DNA of 64,000 nucleotides from Coriobacteriia bacterium (GTDB lineage: Bacteria; Actinomycetota; Coriobacteriia; Anaerosomatales; Anaerosomataceae). The notes under the pieces are model-generated. The model was not told the DNA's origin and searched no databases. It saw only the letters and a list, made by a program, of their open reading frames with translations. The stretch lies in assembly GCA_030651765.1 (NCBI GenBank), contig JAUSBY010000003.1, positions 186,001 through 250,000 on the forward strand. Direction: 5' to 3'. Both the position numbers and the translations under genes were made by a program. This document shows, one piece after another, positions 16,097 to 24,246 of the stretch; the stretch's first letter is position 1, and each line of letters starts with the position of its first letter.

Positions 16097-17233
16097 ATGA
16101 GCCCCGCCCGCGTTGCCGTCGTGGCGTGCGATACGTATGAGCCGGCTGTCGTCGACGCTGCTGTCGGACGCGCGATCGGCCTGCTCGGTGGGGCGGAGCG
16201 ATTCGTGAGCGCCGGTGAGCGGATCGTTCTCAAGCCCAATCTGCTCGTTGCCAGCACGCCGGAGAAGGCAGTCACCACGCATCCATCGGTGTTCGCGGCT
16301 GTCGCACGCGTGCTCGCCGAGGCGGGTACGATGCTGACGTGGGGCGATTCACCGGGGTTCGGTTCGACCGCCGGCGTGGGCAAACGCGCGGGACTCGTCG
16401 CCGAGGCGGCCCGGCTCGGCGTACGCACCGCGGACTTCTCGCACGGGCGAGAGGTGCCGTTTCCCGAAGGCGCGCTCATCAAGCGTTTCACGCTGGCTGC
16501 AGGCGTGCTCGAGGCCGATGGTCTGGTGAGCCTGCCGAAGCTCAAGACCCACGCGCTCACCCGTATGACCGGTGCGGTGAAGAACCAGTTCGGCTGCATA
16601 CCGGGCATGCTCAAAGGCGAGTTCCACACGCGGATGCCCGACGTCGACCGGTTCTCGCAGATGCTTGTCGATCTCAACCGGCTGATCGCTCCGCGTCTCG
16701 TGGTGATGGATGCGGTCGTCGCCATGGAGGGCAACGGTCCTCGCGGCGGCGATCCGCGGCATGTCGGCGTGCTGCTCGTCTCCGATGATCCGGTGGCCGT
16801 CGACGCCCTCGGGTGCCGCATCATGAACCTCGACCCCGCCCTCGTCGGTACGGTGTCGTGGGGCGAGCGGCTCGGGCTCGGCAGCGCGAGCGACATCGAA
16901 CTCCTGGGCGACGAGCTGCCCGTCTTCGCCGACTACGTCGTCAACCGAAGCGTCGCATCCACCACCGGAGGCGGCATCGGCTCGCCGCTTGGCAAGCGCC
17001 TGCTGGCGCCGCGGCCGTTCATCGTGTCCGAGCGCTGCACGCAGTGCGGCACCTGCGTTCAGGTCTGTCCGGTGGAGCCGAAGGCGGTGACCTTCCCCGA
17101 TGGCGATCGGTCGCTGTCACCCGTGTACGACTACGGGCACTGCATCCGCTGCTACTGCTGCCAGGAGATGTGTCCCGAGCGAGCTATCGAGGTGAAGACC
17201 CCGCTACTCGGCAGGCTCATCAGGCGTACGTGA
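16097..17233 (+). CDS. DUF362 protein with C-terminal 2x[4Fe-4S] ferredoxin domain
   Basis: A 378-residue cytoplasmic protein. The long N-terminal part (about 1-290) is the DUF362 domain, with LKPNLL, GDSPGFGS and LPKLKTHALTRMTGAVKNQFG. The C-terminus has CTQCGTCVQVCP and CIRCYCCQEMCP, the ligands for two [4Fe-4S] clusters. DUF362 proteins are widespread in anaerobes, often annotated as iron-sulfur proteins of unknown reaction. A GTG three bases earlier is an alternative start. The 3' end overlaps the convergent 5'-nucleotidase gene by 14 nt. Confidence 0.9.
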   Translation: MSPARVAVVACDTYEPAVVDAAVGRAIGLLGGAERFVSAGERIVLKPNLLVASTPEKAVTTHPSVFAAVARVLAEAGTMLTWGDSPGFGSTAGVGKRAGLVAEAARLGVRTADFSHGREVPFPEGALIKRFTLAAGVLEADGLVSLPKLKTHALTRMTGAVKNQFGCIPGMLKGEFHTRMPDVDRFSQMLVDLNRLIAPRLVVMDAVVAMEGNGPRGGDPRHVGVLLVSDDPVAVDALGCRIMNLDPALVGTVSWGERLGLGSASDIELLGDELPVFADYVVNRSVASTTGGGIGSPLGKRLLAPRPFIVSERCTQCGTCVQVCPVEPKAVTFPDGDRSLSPVYDYGHCIRCYCCQEMCPERAIEVKTPLLGRLIRRT

Positions 17234-18686
17234 GCCTGCCCTCCACTGCACGCCCCTCCAGCTGGTGGTCGCGCAGCCACACCTCGAGCACCTCGGCCGC
17301 CGACGTCGTGACCACCTTGCTCGAACCCGCTGCCAGCAGCTCCTCCTCGGTCACGTCGAGGTACGCCACGCAGTTCTTGGCGTGGTAGCCCTGGAGCGCC
17401 ACGGTGTAGGTGGCCGCGTCGTCCACCGTCGCGCCCGCTACCTCGAGTGAGATCAGGCGTTGCTCGGCATCCGAGTACAGGGCCCGCACCGCGCCGTTGA
17501 CCTGGTAGCATTCGCCCTCGCCGTCGCGGTTCTCGGGCCGCATCCAATGCGCGAACATCCGCTTGAGCGTGGCCCCGGTCACCGTGTAGCGGGTCACGGT
17601 GTCGTCGTACGGGAAGCAGCCCATGAAGTCCATGAGCGTCACGACCGGCCCGAGCTTCTCCACGCGAACCGATCCGGCCCCCAGGAGCACCACGTCGGCC
17701 TGCGTCTCGGCAGCGAGCGCGTCGGCCATGAGGTTGCCGAGGTCGGTCTCGACCTCGCGGCGCGGGTGCGTGTGCTCGTGCGTGAGTTTCGTGACCACGA
17801 TCGAGTACTTGCGATCCACCTCGGACTTGTAGCGGGCGATGAAGTCGACCATGCCCTGGTCGGGCTCGACAAGATCGCTGCTGATGGGGATGAGCTGCCA
17901 CGTCCATTCGACGATGGAGTTGGTGTCGTCATCGACCACGATGTCGAACCGGCCGATCTGGTCGGTTCCGGTGCCTGCCTGCGTCACGAGGATGCCGTTG
18001 ACCACTGCAGGTTGCTCGAGGACGGTGTGGGAGTGCCCGCCGATGATCATGTCGACGCCCCACGCCGGGTCGAGGAGCGCGGCCAGCTCCACGTCGGATT
18101 CGAAGCCGATGTGGGTGAGCAGGATCGTGAGGTCGATGTCGTCGTTGCGGTACGCGTTGCAGATGCGGCCGACCTCGTCAGCTGCCTCGTGCACGTCCAT
18201 GAACGCACCGATGACATCGTCGAGTCTCATCGCGTCGACGACCTTCTCGGTGATGATGCCGGTGAACAGCACGTCAAAGCCGGCCTTTTCGATGATCACG
18301 TACGGGTCCATGAGCCGCTTGTCGAACCCCTTGATGTACAGGTTGGCGCTCACGATGGGGAAGTTCGCGATCTTCTCCAGGAACAGGAGGTGCGGCACGC
18401 CGTAGTCGATCTCGTGGTTGCCGACGCCGACGACGTCCGGGGTGATGTAGTTCATGATGTCGATCGTCGAGATGCCCTTGAAGTCCGAGTCGATGATCGA
18501 GCCCTGCAGCATGTCCCCGGCGATGACGTAGAAGACGTTCTCCTCTTCGGCGCGCACCTTGTTCACGTAGGCCGAGAGCAGTGCCAGTCCACCGTGGAGC
18601 GGCCCGCCGCCTTCGCGCTCCTCGGCGAGGAAGTCGCCGTGCATGTCGTTGGAGTGCAGGATCGTGAACTTCTTCGTGATTCCCAT
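17220..18686 (-). CDS. 5'-nucleotidase/2',3'-cyclic phosphodiesterase family (UshA-like)
   Basis: A 488-residue dinuclear-metal phosphoesterase. The N-terminal metallophosphatase domain shows LHSNDMHGDF, GDMLQGS, GNHEID, LTHIG and GGHSHT, the full set of metal ligands. The C-terminal domain (from about 300) carries the nucleotide-binding region, with ETDLGNLMADA and FMGCFPYDD. Unlike most UshA relatives no signal peptide is visible: the start MGITKKFTILHSNDMH goes straight into the first motif, so the protein may be cytoplasmic. The gene is convergent with the DUF362 gene and overlaps it by 14 nt. Confidence 0.9.
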   Translation of the reverse strand: MGITKKFTILHSNDMHGDFLAEEREGGGPLHGGLALLSAYVNKVRAEEENVFYVIAGDMLQGSIIDSDFKGISTIDIMNYITPDVVGVGNHEIDYGVPHLLFLEKIANFPIVSANLYIKGFDKRLMDPYVIIEKAGFDVLFTGIITEKVVDAMRLDDVIGAFMDVHEAADEVGRICNAYRNDDIDLTILLTHIGFESDVELAALLDPAWGVDMIIGGHSHTVLEQPAVVNGILVTQAGTGTDQIGRFDIVVDDDTNSIVEWTWQLIPISSDLVEPDQGMVDFIARYKSEVDRKYSIVVTKLTHEHTHPRREVETDLGNLMADALAAETQADVVLLGAGSVRVEKLGPVVTLMDFMGCFPYDDTVTRYTVTGATLKRMFAHWMRPENRDGEGECYQVNGAVRALYSDAEQRLISLEVAGATVDDAATYTVALQGYHAKNCVAYLDVTEEELLAAGSSKVVTTSAAEVLEVWLRDHQLEGRAVEGRLTYA

Positions 18687-18716
18687 TGAGTCCCCCCGCC
18701 GTCGGGTGCGGTCACC

Positions 18717-19349
18717 TTACGAGATTCCGACCTCCGCTAGCGCCTTCTTGACGGCACTGACCGAACCGTTGACCTGCAGCTTGTGCTTCCCGCTGGTGGT
18801 CGTGATGATCATCCTGTCCGGCGAAGAGGTGCCATCGTCGTTGGTCATGCCGTGCTTGTACTTCATACCGCGGATGGCCGAGCGGTCGATCGCGAAGTTG
18901 CCCTCGGTTTCGGCAAGCGCGGCCGCGGGCGTCATCTGCCAGTAGGCCTCGTGGTACCTCATCGACGAGCCGATCTGCGCGCCCCACTGGCCGAAGAAGC
19001 CCTTGCCTGCCGACTTGGCCTCGTCGCGCGCCGCATTGACCATCGCGCTCATCCTCTCCTTGGTGAGCCGCGCGAAGATGATGCGCGATTCGGTGACGAC
19101 AAGCGTGTACGTCTTGGACTTCACGCCCATGAAGCCGCCGATCTCGGTCAGGTTCCCGATGACGGCGACCACGGTTTCGCCCGAGCCGGCCGCCGGGGGC
19201 GCGGGCGCCGGGATCGGCTCGGGAGTGTATGACGCTGGCGGAGCGGGAGGCACTGCCGTGGCGCGCGCCCCGCACGAGGTGCAGAACGTATCGCCAGGCA
19301 TCAGGGCGGAACCACACGCGCCGCAGAAACGGGACTGGTTATCGCTCAT
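18717..19349 (-). CDS. Zinc-ribbon protein with C-terminal PH-like domain, unknown function
   Basis: A 210-residue protein. The N-terminus is a zinc ribbon (CGACGSAL and CTSCGA), then a Pro/Ala-rich linker of about 30 residues, then a folded domain with TYTLVVTESRIIFAR and a final HKLQVNGSVSAVKKAL, which resembles the bacterial PH-like (bPH) domain. A longer frame runs upstream, but GAAGGAG precedes the ATG at 19349 and the zinc ribbon begins there. It lies 30 nt upstream of the 5'-nucleotidase gene on the same strand. The role is unknown. Confidence 0.78.
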   Translation of the reverse strand: MSDNQSRFCGACGSALMPGDTFCTSCGARATAVPPAPPASYTPEPIPAPAPPAAGSGETVVAVIGNLTEIGGFMGVKSKTYTLVVTESRIIFARLTKERMSAMVNAARDEAKSAGKGFFGQWGAQIGSSMRYHEAYWQMTPAAALAETEGNFAIDRSAIRGMKYKHGMTNDDGTSSPDRMIITTTSGKHKLQVNGSVSAVKKALAEVGIS

Positions 19350-19441
19350 CCGGGCGCTCCTTCGTCGGAGGGTGCTCATGCGTATGAGTGTACCGCTAAG
19401 GGACATTCTGTCAGCGGTGTTTGGGCAGCGATAAGATGAGG

Positions 19442-19480
19442 TATGATATTGAACGTTCAGAACGTCGTGAAAGTTCGGTA
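19442..19480 (+). promoter_or_regulatory. Probable promoter and operator of the GbsR/MarR-ABC operon
   Basis: TATGAT at 19442-19447 resembles a -10 box, with a poor -35 (TTTGGG, 19420-19425). Directly downstream are GAAC/GTTC half-sites: the palindrome GAACGTTC at 19451-19458 and a second pair, GAAC at 19460-19463 and GTTC at 19473-19476. Such repeats just upstream of a MarR-like gene suggest binding of its own product. Confidence 0.4.
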
Positions 19481-19512
19481 CGCGAGGTTCATTGCCGACG
19501 GAGGGATGCGGC

Positions 19513-19980
19513 ATGGTTGCTGAAAGCGAGCTCACCAGGCGGGTCGCCGTACTCGACCGGCTCTCCGCGATGCTCGAGACGGCCGGCTTTCCCCACAACA
19601 TCGCCCGCGTCTACTCGGCGCTCACACTCGCGGAGGGAGAAGGGCTCTCCACGAGCGAGATCATGGATGAGCTCGGCATCAGCAAGGCGTCGGTCAGCAC
19701 CGCGATGCAGTTCCTGGTGAGCACCGACCTTGCCGAGCGCTATCGCGTGCGCGGGAGACGTGAGGCGCACTACCGCATCCTCAAGGGGCGCTGGGCCGAC
19801 ATACTCGCTCGCAAGTTCGCTGGTTCAACGCACGTGCGCATGGCGGTCGAGGACGCGCTCGAGTTCACGACCGCTCCGGCGGCGCGCGAGCGTCTTGAGG
19901 AGATGCGCGAGGTGTACGCGTTCTTCGAGCGCGAGTTCGAGGATGTCATGCAGAGGTTCAACGAAAGGAACACGTCATGA
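19513..19980 (+). CDS. GbsR/MarR-type winged-helix regulator of the ABC exporter
   Basis: A 155-residue regulator. Residues about 25-85 form a winged helix-turn-helix (LSTSEIMDELGISKASVSTAMQFL), followed by a basic wing (YRVRGRREAHYRI) and a C-terminal helical dimer region. The arrangement is that of GbsR-like transcription regulators. The ATG at 19513 follows GACGGAGGGATG; a TTG at 19492 is less likely. The stop overlaps the ABC ATPase start by 4 nt. It most likely represses this operon and responds to a substrate of the exporter, by analogy with similar arrangements. Confidence 0.83.
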   Translation: MVAESELTRRVAVLDRLSAMLETAGFPHNIARVYSALTLAEGEGLSTSEIMDELGISKASVSTAMQFLVSTDLAERYRVRGRREAHYRILKGRWADILARKFAGSTHVRMAVEDALEFTTAPAARERLEEMREVYAFFEREFEDVMQRFNERNTS

Positions 19981-20840
19981 CCGGTCCGGCGATCGCAGTT
20001 GAGAGCCTGAGCTACGCATACGGCAGCCTCGAGGCGGTGAAGGGTGTCAGCTTCGACGTGCAGCCCGGTGAGATCCTCGGCTTTCTGGGTCCCAACGGTG
20101 CGGGCAAGTCCACGACCATCAAGATGCTCACTGGTCAGCTGACGCCCAAGGGCGGCAGCGCCCGGATCCTCGGCGTGGACGTCGCCCTCGACGACCCCGA
20201 GGTGCAGGCGCAGATCGGCGTTTGCTTCGAGGAGAAGAACCTGTACCTGCAGATGACCGCGCTCGAGAACCTCGAGTTCTTCGCGTCGCTGTTCGGCATT
20301 CGCGACGTGGACGCGATGGAGGTTCTGCGGCGCGTGGGTCTGGCCGACCGCGCGCGCGACCGCGTCGGCAACTTCTCCAAGGGCATGCGTCAGCGCATGA
20401 TGATCTCCCGCGCGTTCATCAACAAGCCCAAAGTGCTGTTCTTAGACGAGCCCACCGACGGGTTGGACCCGGTCACGTCGGCCGCGATCAGGGCGACCAT
20501 CCGTGAAGAGGCCGACCGCGGGGCGGCCGTGCTGCTGACGACCCACGACATGTTCGAGGCCGATGAGCTCTCGGACAGGGTCGCGTTCATCAACGAGGGG
20601 GAGATCGTCGCCCTTGATACCGCCGAGAGCCTGAAGCTCAAGTACGGGACCCGTTCGGTGCTCGTCCGCCTGCGCGACGGGGACGGCGTTCGTCAGGAGC
20701 ATCTGCCGCTCGGCGGCGGTGGCTCTCCAGCGCGGCTAGCCGAGTTGGCGGCGTCACCGGACCTTCTGACCATCCACACGGAAGAGGCCACGCTGGAGGC
20801 CATCTTCATCAAGCTGACGGGCAGGGGGCTGGAAGGATGA
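19977..20840 (+). CDS. ABC-2-type exporter ATPase subunit
   Basis: A 287-residue ATPase. Walker A is GPNGAGKST, the signature is NFSKGMRQRMMI and Walker B is VLFLDEPTDGLDP, with the switch His in LLTTHDMFEADEL. The Q-loop region is altered, with CFEEKNLY. The C-terminal 60 residues (SLKLKYG onward) form the regulatory extension seen in drug/Na+ exporter ATPases of the CcmA/NatA type. It is coupled by ATGA overlaps to the regulator and to the first permease. Confidence 0.93.
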   Translation: MTGPAIAVESLSYAYGSLEAVKGVSFDVQPGEILGFLGPNGAGKSTTIKMLTGQLTPKGGSARILGVDVALDDPEVQAQIGVCFEEKNLYLQMTALENLEFFASLFGIRDVDAMEVLRRVGLADRARDRVGNFSKGMRQRMMISRAFINKPKVLFLDEPTDGLDPVTSAAIRATIREEADRGAAVLLTTHDMFEADELSDRVAFINEGEIVALDTAESLKLKYGTRSVLVRLRDGDGVRQEHLPLGGGGSPARLAELAASPDLLTIHTEEATLEAIFIKLTGRGLEG

Positions 20841-22084
20841 GCAGTCCGGTCTCGCGCGGCGCCATCATCACGGCGCTGCTGAAGAAGGAGCTCATCGCGT
20901 ACTCGCGCGACAAGCTCTATCTGTTCCTGACCGCCCTCACGGTGGTGGCGGTCGTGTCCGTCTTCTGGCTGCTGCCCGACTCGGTCGAGGAGTCCATCAC
21001 GCTCGCGGTCTCTCCGCCGGTGCAGACCATGGTCGAGGACGCCCGTGAGACGCTCAAGGCGATGGGCGCCACCGACGAGCAACTCGCCGAGCTCGACGAA
21101 GCGGATCTCACCGAGGGCGAGGAAGGCATCGCACTCGTGGAGTTCGAGAGCGCCGAGCAGATGGCCGCAGTGATCGAGGGAACCCTCGAGGCGTATCGCA
21201 CGAATGAGGGCGCGCTCGTCTTCCGGGACCCCGGGGCCGATGAGGACAAGCCCAAGGACGCGCATCGGATGAACGTGGACATCGGCATCGCGTTCCCGGA
21301 GACGTTCATCAGTGACGTGGCGGCGAAGAAGGACGGCGTGCGCGTGACAATCTACTCGGATGCAGCAGTGCCCGAGGAGATCGAGGGCGCCATGCACAGC
21401 TTCGTGCGTGAGATGGCCTACCAGTTCGCCGGCGTCGCGCTGCCCGTCGGCATGCCGGACGCCGACCAGATCGTGCTCGGCGAGGACCGCGTGGGCAACC
21501 AGGTCACGATGCGAGAGAAGATGCGCCCCATGCTCGCCTTCATGATCCTGTTGATCGAGACGTTCTCGATGAGCTCGCTCATCTCGCTGGAGGTGGCGCA
21601 GCGGACTGTCACCGCCGTGTTGGTCACCCCGGCCAAGGTCGCAGACTTCCTGATCGCCAAGACCGTATTCGGCACGGGACTCTCGCTCGTACAAGGGACC
21701 ATCGTCCTGGCGCTGGTGGGAGCGTTCACACCGCAGAACTGGTCGATCCTGCTCGCCACGCTCCTTGTCGGAGCGATGATGTTCACCGGTGTGGCGCTGT
21801 TCGTGGGCTCGGCCGGTAAGGACTTCATGGGACAGTTGTTCTACACCATGATGTTCACGATCCCGCTCCTCATCCCGTCGTTCTCCGTGCTGTTCCCCGG
21901 TTCGGCGGCGCCCTGGGTCAAGGCCATTCCGAGTTACCCGGTCCTCGACACGCTCGTCAACACGACCATGTACGGCGCGGGCTGGGACGAGGCGGCCGGC
22001 TCGCTCGCCTACGGTCTCGTATGGGTCGTCGTGCTGTACGGCATCGGCTTGTTCGCACTGAAGAGGAAGGTGGAGTCGCTATGA
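20837..22084 (+). CDS. ABC-2-type exporter permease, NatB-like
   Basis: A 415-residue membrane protein. One N-terminal helix (about 28-48, LYLFLTALTVVAVVSVFWLL) is followed by an extracytoplasmic domain of about 180 residues and five or six C-terminal helices (from about 232). This is the ABC2 membrane architecture of NatB/YhfK-like exporters. A typical ABC-2 segment is SSLISLEVAQRTVTAVLVTPAKVADFL. It overlaps both neighbours by 4 nt. With the next gene it would form the heteromeric permease of the exporter; the substrate is unknown. Confidence 0.88.
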   Translation: MSSPVSRGAIITALLKKELIAYSRDKLYLFLTALTVVAVVSVFWLLPDSVEESITLAVSPPVQTMVEDARETLKAMGATDEQLAELDEADLTEGEEGIALVEFESAEQMAAVIEGTLEAYRTNEGALVFRDPGADEDKPKDAHRMNVDIGIAFPETFISDVAAKKDGVRVTIYSDAAVPEEIEGAMHSFVREMAYQFAGVALPVGMPDADQIVLGEDRVGNQVTMREKMRPMLAFMILLIETFSMSSLISLEVAQRTVTAVLVTPAKVADFLIAKTVFGTGLSLVQGTIVLALVGAFTPQNWSILLATLLVGAMMFTGVALFVGSAGKDFMGQLFYTMMFTIPLLIPSFSVLFPGSAAPWVKAIPSYPVLDTLVNTTMYGAGWDEAAGSLAYGLVWVVVLYGIGLFALKRKVESL

Positions 22085-23145
22085 GCCTCGCGCGCATTTG
22101 GAGGGTGCTGCGAAAGGATCTGGCACTCGGTCCGCGCTCTCCGTTCTTCCTGTGGGCCCTCGTGCTGCCCGTGGGCATGACGCTGCTCGTCCAGGTGGCG
22201 TTCGGCTCGCTGTTCGAGCCAGTGCCCCGCATCGGAATCCTGGACGAGGGCTCCTCGGCCATCACGGCCTCGGTGGTCGAGATGGAAGGCATCGTGCTGG
22301 AGCGCTTCGACGATGCCGGGGAGCTCAGGGCCGCCGTCGAGGCCAACGACCTGGACGCCGGGCTCATCCTGCCGGCAGGCTTTGATGATGCGGTGCGTGC
22401 GGGAGAGCAACCGTCCCTGGAGTTCTTCATCGGCGGCGAGAGCTACGCGGCCAACCGCATCATCCTGAGCGTCACGACGATCGACCTCATCCGCGAGGTC
22501 GAAGGCAGCGCGGCACCCGTGGAAGTGGAGGTCGTCTCCTTCGGTGATGAGGGGCTGCCGATATCGTCGAGACTCGTTCCGGTGGTCGTCTTCTACGCGC
22601 TCGTGATGGCCGGCGTGTTCGTTCCGGGTTCGAGTCTGGTGGAGGAGAAGGAGCACGGCACGCTCATGGCGATGCTTGTCACTCCCGTGAGATCCCGCGA
22701 GGTCATGGTGGCCAAGTGGGCACTGGGTCTCCTTCTGGCCTCGGTCATGTCGGTCGTGACGCTGATGCTCAACCGGGCGATGGGTGTACGACCCCTCGAG
22801 GTCGTCCTCGTCGTCGTCGTGGCGGGAGCGCTCAGCTCGATGATCGGCATACTGGCCGGCGTCATCGCGAAGAACTCCACGATGTTCTTCGGCCTGGTCA
22901 AGGGCGCCGGTGTCTTGTTGTTCGCACCCGTGATCTTCTACGTGTTCCCCGACTGGCCGCAGTGGATCGCAAAGCTGTTCCCGCTCTACTGGGTCATCGA
23001 GCCGATCTGGCAGGTGTCCGTGATGGGAGAGTCGATCACGACGGTGTGGCAGGAGCTTGCCATCGCTCTCGGCATCACGGTTGCCCTGATCCCGATCACC
23101 GCGTTTCTTGCCCGACGCATGCAGGCGCAGATGGCCGGGCAGTAG
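22081..23145 (+). CDS. Second ABC-2-type exporter permease
   Basis: A 354-residue permease with the same plan as the preceding gene: one N-terminal helix (about 20-42), an extracytoplasmic domain, and five or six C-terminal helices. The segment GSSLVEEKEHGTLMAMLVTPVRSREVMVAKW is the ABC2 signature. The ATG at 22081 is set by the 4-nt overlap with the upstream permease; the frame is open earlier but without support. The two dissimilar permeases probably heterodimerise over the shared ATPase. Confidence 0.88.
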   Translation: MSLARIWRVLRKDLALGPRSPFFLWALVLPVGMTLLVQVAFGSLFEPVPRIGILDEGSSAITASVVEMEGIVLERFDDAGELRAAVEANDLDAGLILPAGFDDAVRAGEQPSLEFFIGGESYAANRIILSVTTIDLIREVEGSAAPVEVEVVSFGDEGLPISSRLVPVVVFYALVMAGVFVPGSSLVEEKEHGTLMAMLVTPVRSREVMVAKWALGLLLASVMSVVTLMLNRAMGVRPLEVVLVVVVAGALSSMIGILAGVIAKNSTMFFGLVKGAGVLLFAPVIFYVFPDWPQWIAKLFPLYWVIEPIWQVSVMGESITTVWQELAIALGITVALIPITAFLARRMQAQMAGQ

Positions 23146-23175
23146 GGAGTCAGCTGGCCTCGGGCCGGTCGCAGT

Positions 23176-23193
23176 GCGGCAGCGCGCTGCCGC
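23176..23193 (+). terminator. Short hairpin after the ABC exporter operon
   Basis: A 7-bp perfect stem (23176-23182 with 23187-23193) with a CGCG loop lies 31 nt after the permease stop. It lacks a T-run, so it may attenuate rather than end transcription. Confidence 0.4.
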
Positions 23194-23216
23194 GTCGATG
23201 AGAGGAGTGTCTTGTG

Positions 23217-23351
23217 ATGGAGTGGTACTGGTGGGCGCTGATCGGTGTGGGTCTCGTCGCTCTCGCCTACGTGAAGATCATCGTCCTCGGCAAGATCGTC
23301 GCGTCTCAGAAGGCGAAGAAGGCGGCCCAGGCCGCTCTCGATGACGAGTAG
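23217..23351 (+). CDS. 44-residue single-pass membrane protein
   Basis: A short frame starting MEWYWWALIGVG, with one hydrophobic helix (about 4-27), then a Lys/Ala-rich cytoplasmic tail (QKAKKAAQAALDDE). AGAGGAG lies about 10 nt upstream of the ATG; a GTG directly before it would add one residue. Its last 11 nt overlap the first 11 nt of the amidohydrolase frame. Codon usage is GC-rich as in its neighbours. No family is recognised and no function is proposed. Confidence 0.5.
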   Translation: MEWYWWALIGVGLVALAYVKIIVLGKIVASQKAKKAAQAALDDE

Positions 23352-24177
23352 ATCCCGGGAAGCAACCGTTCCGGGAGAAGGACGCCCGGTGGGAGTGCTC
23401 GACGCACACACGCATGCGTTTCCTGACGCGATCGCGGCCAAGGCGGTTGCGGCGCTCGCAGCGGAAGGCGGCATCACGGCGTACTACGACGGCACCATCG
23501 CGGGGCTACTCGCGGCGATGGACCGGGGTGGTGTCGGCCGTGCTCTCGTAGCACCCGTTGCCACGAAGCCGTCGCAGGTGCGTGGCATCAACGACTGGAT
23601 GGCCGCGCTCGGCGAGCAGCGCATCGTGCCGTTCGGCGCGATGCACCCCGACTTCCCGGATCCGGCGGGCGAGATGGCGCGGATCGCGGCACTCGGCATC
23701 CGTGGGATCAAGTTGCACTCGCAGCACCAGGGTTTCACGCCCGCGGAGAGGCGCATGGCGCCGATCTACGAGGCGGCGTCCGACCTCGGCATGATCGTGC
23801 TCTTCCACGCCGGGGGCTATGTCGTGAGGCACGAGCAGGAGGCCCATCCCGCCGATCTTGCCCGCGTGCTCGACGCGTTTCCCGGGCTCACGTGCATATG
23901 CGCGCACATGGGCGGTTACGGTGAGTGGGACGCCGTTCGCGAGCACCTCTGCGGGAGGGACGTGTACCTGGACACGGCGTACGTACCCGGGCGCCTGCCG
24001 GATGTGGAGTTCCTCTCGCTGGCGCGCGATCACGGGATCGAGCGCATCGTCTTCGGCACCGATGGTCCGTGGACCGACGCGGGAGCCGAGGTAGCCTACG
24101 TGAGCGATATGGGGTTCACCGACGACGAACTCGACGCGATACTCCATGGCAACGCCGAGCGGTTGCTTGACCTCTGA
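23341..24177 (+). CDS. Amidohydrolase-family metal-dependent hydrolase
   Basis: A 278-residue TIM-barrel hydrolase of the amidohydrolase 2 (PF04909) type. Metal-ligand motifs are DAHTHAFP at the barrel start, GIKLHSQHQG, LFHAGG (third His), CAHMGG and FGTDGPW (final Asp). The ATG at 23341 overlaps the small membrane gene by 11 nt and has a poor ribosome site. A GTG at 23389, just before LDAHTHAF and preceded by GAGAAGGA, is a credible alternative start giving 262 residues. Members act on decarboxylation or hydrolysis of many organic acids; the substrate is unknown. Confidence 0.82.
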   Translation: MTSRSREATVPGEGRPVGVLDAHTHAFPDAIAAKAVAALAAEGGITAYYDGTIAGLLAAMDRGGVGRALVAPVATKPSQVRGINDWMAALGEQRIVPFGAMHPDFPDPAGEMARIAALGIRGIKLHSQHQGFTPAERRMAPIYEAASDLGMIVLFHAGGYVVRHEQEAHPADLARVLDAFPGLTCICAHMGGYGEWDAVREHLCGRDVYLDTAYVPGRLPDVEFLSLARDHGIERIVFGTDGPWTDAGAEVAYVSDMGFTDDELDAILHGNAERLLDL

Positions 24178-24246
24178 TTGCGCAGTCTTGAGAAACCTTG
24201 TCGTAGCGGCTCAGGGGTGCTACCGTCGCTGCCAGGGGGTGCCTCG

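Noticed and set aside
17460-18689. A 409-codon plus-strand open frame opposite the 5'-nucleotidase gene
   Set aside because: The minus-strand gene carries all catalytic motifs; the plus-strand frame is a compositional shadow rich in Val, His and Asp.
20693-21694. A 333-codon minus-strand frame across the ABC permease
   Set aside because: Opposite a clear ABC-2 permease in a coupled operon; no motif or ribosome site supports it.
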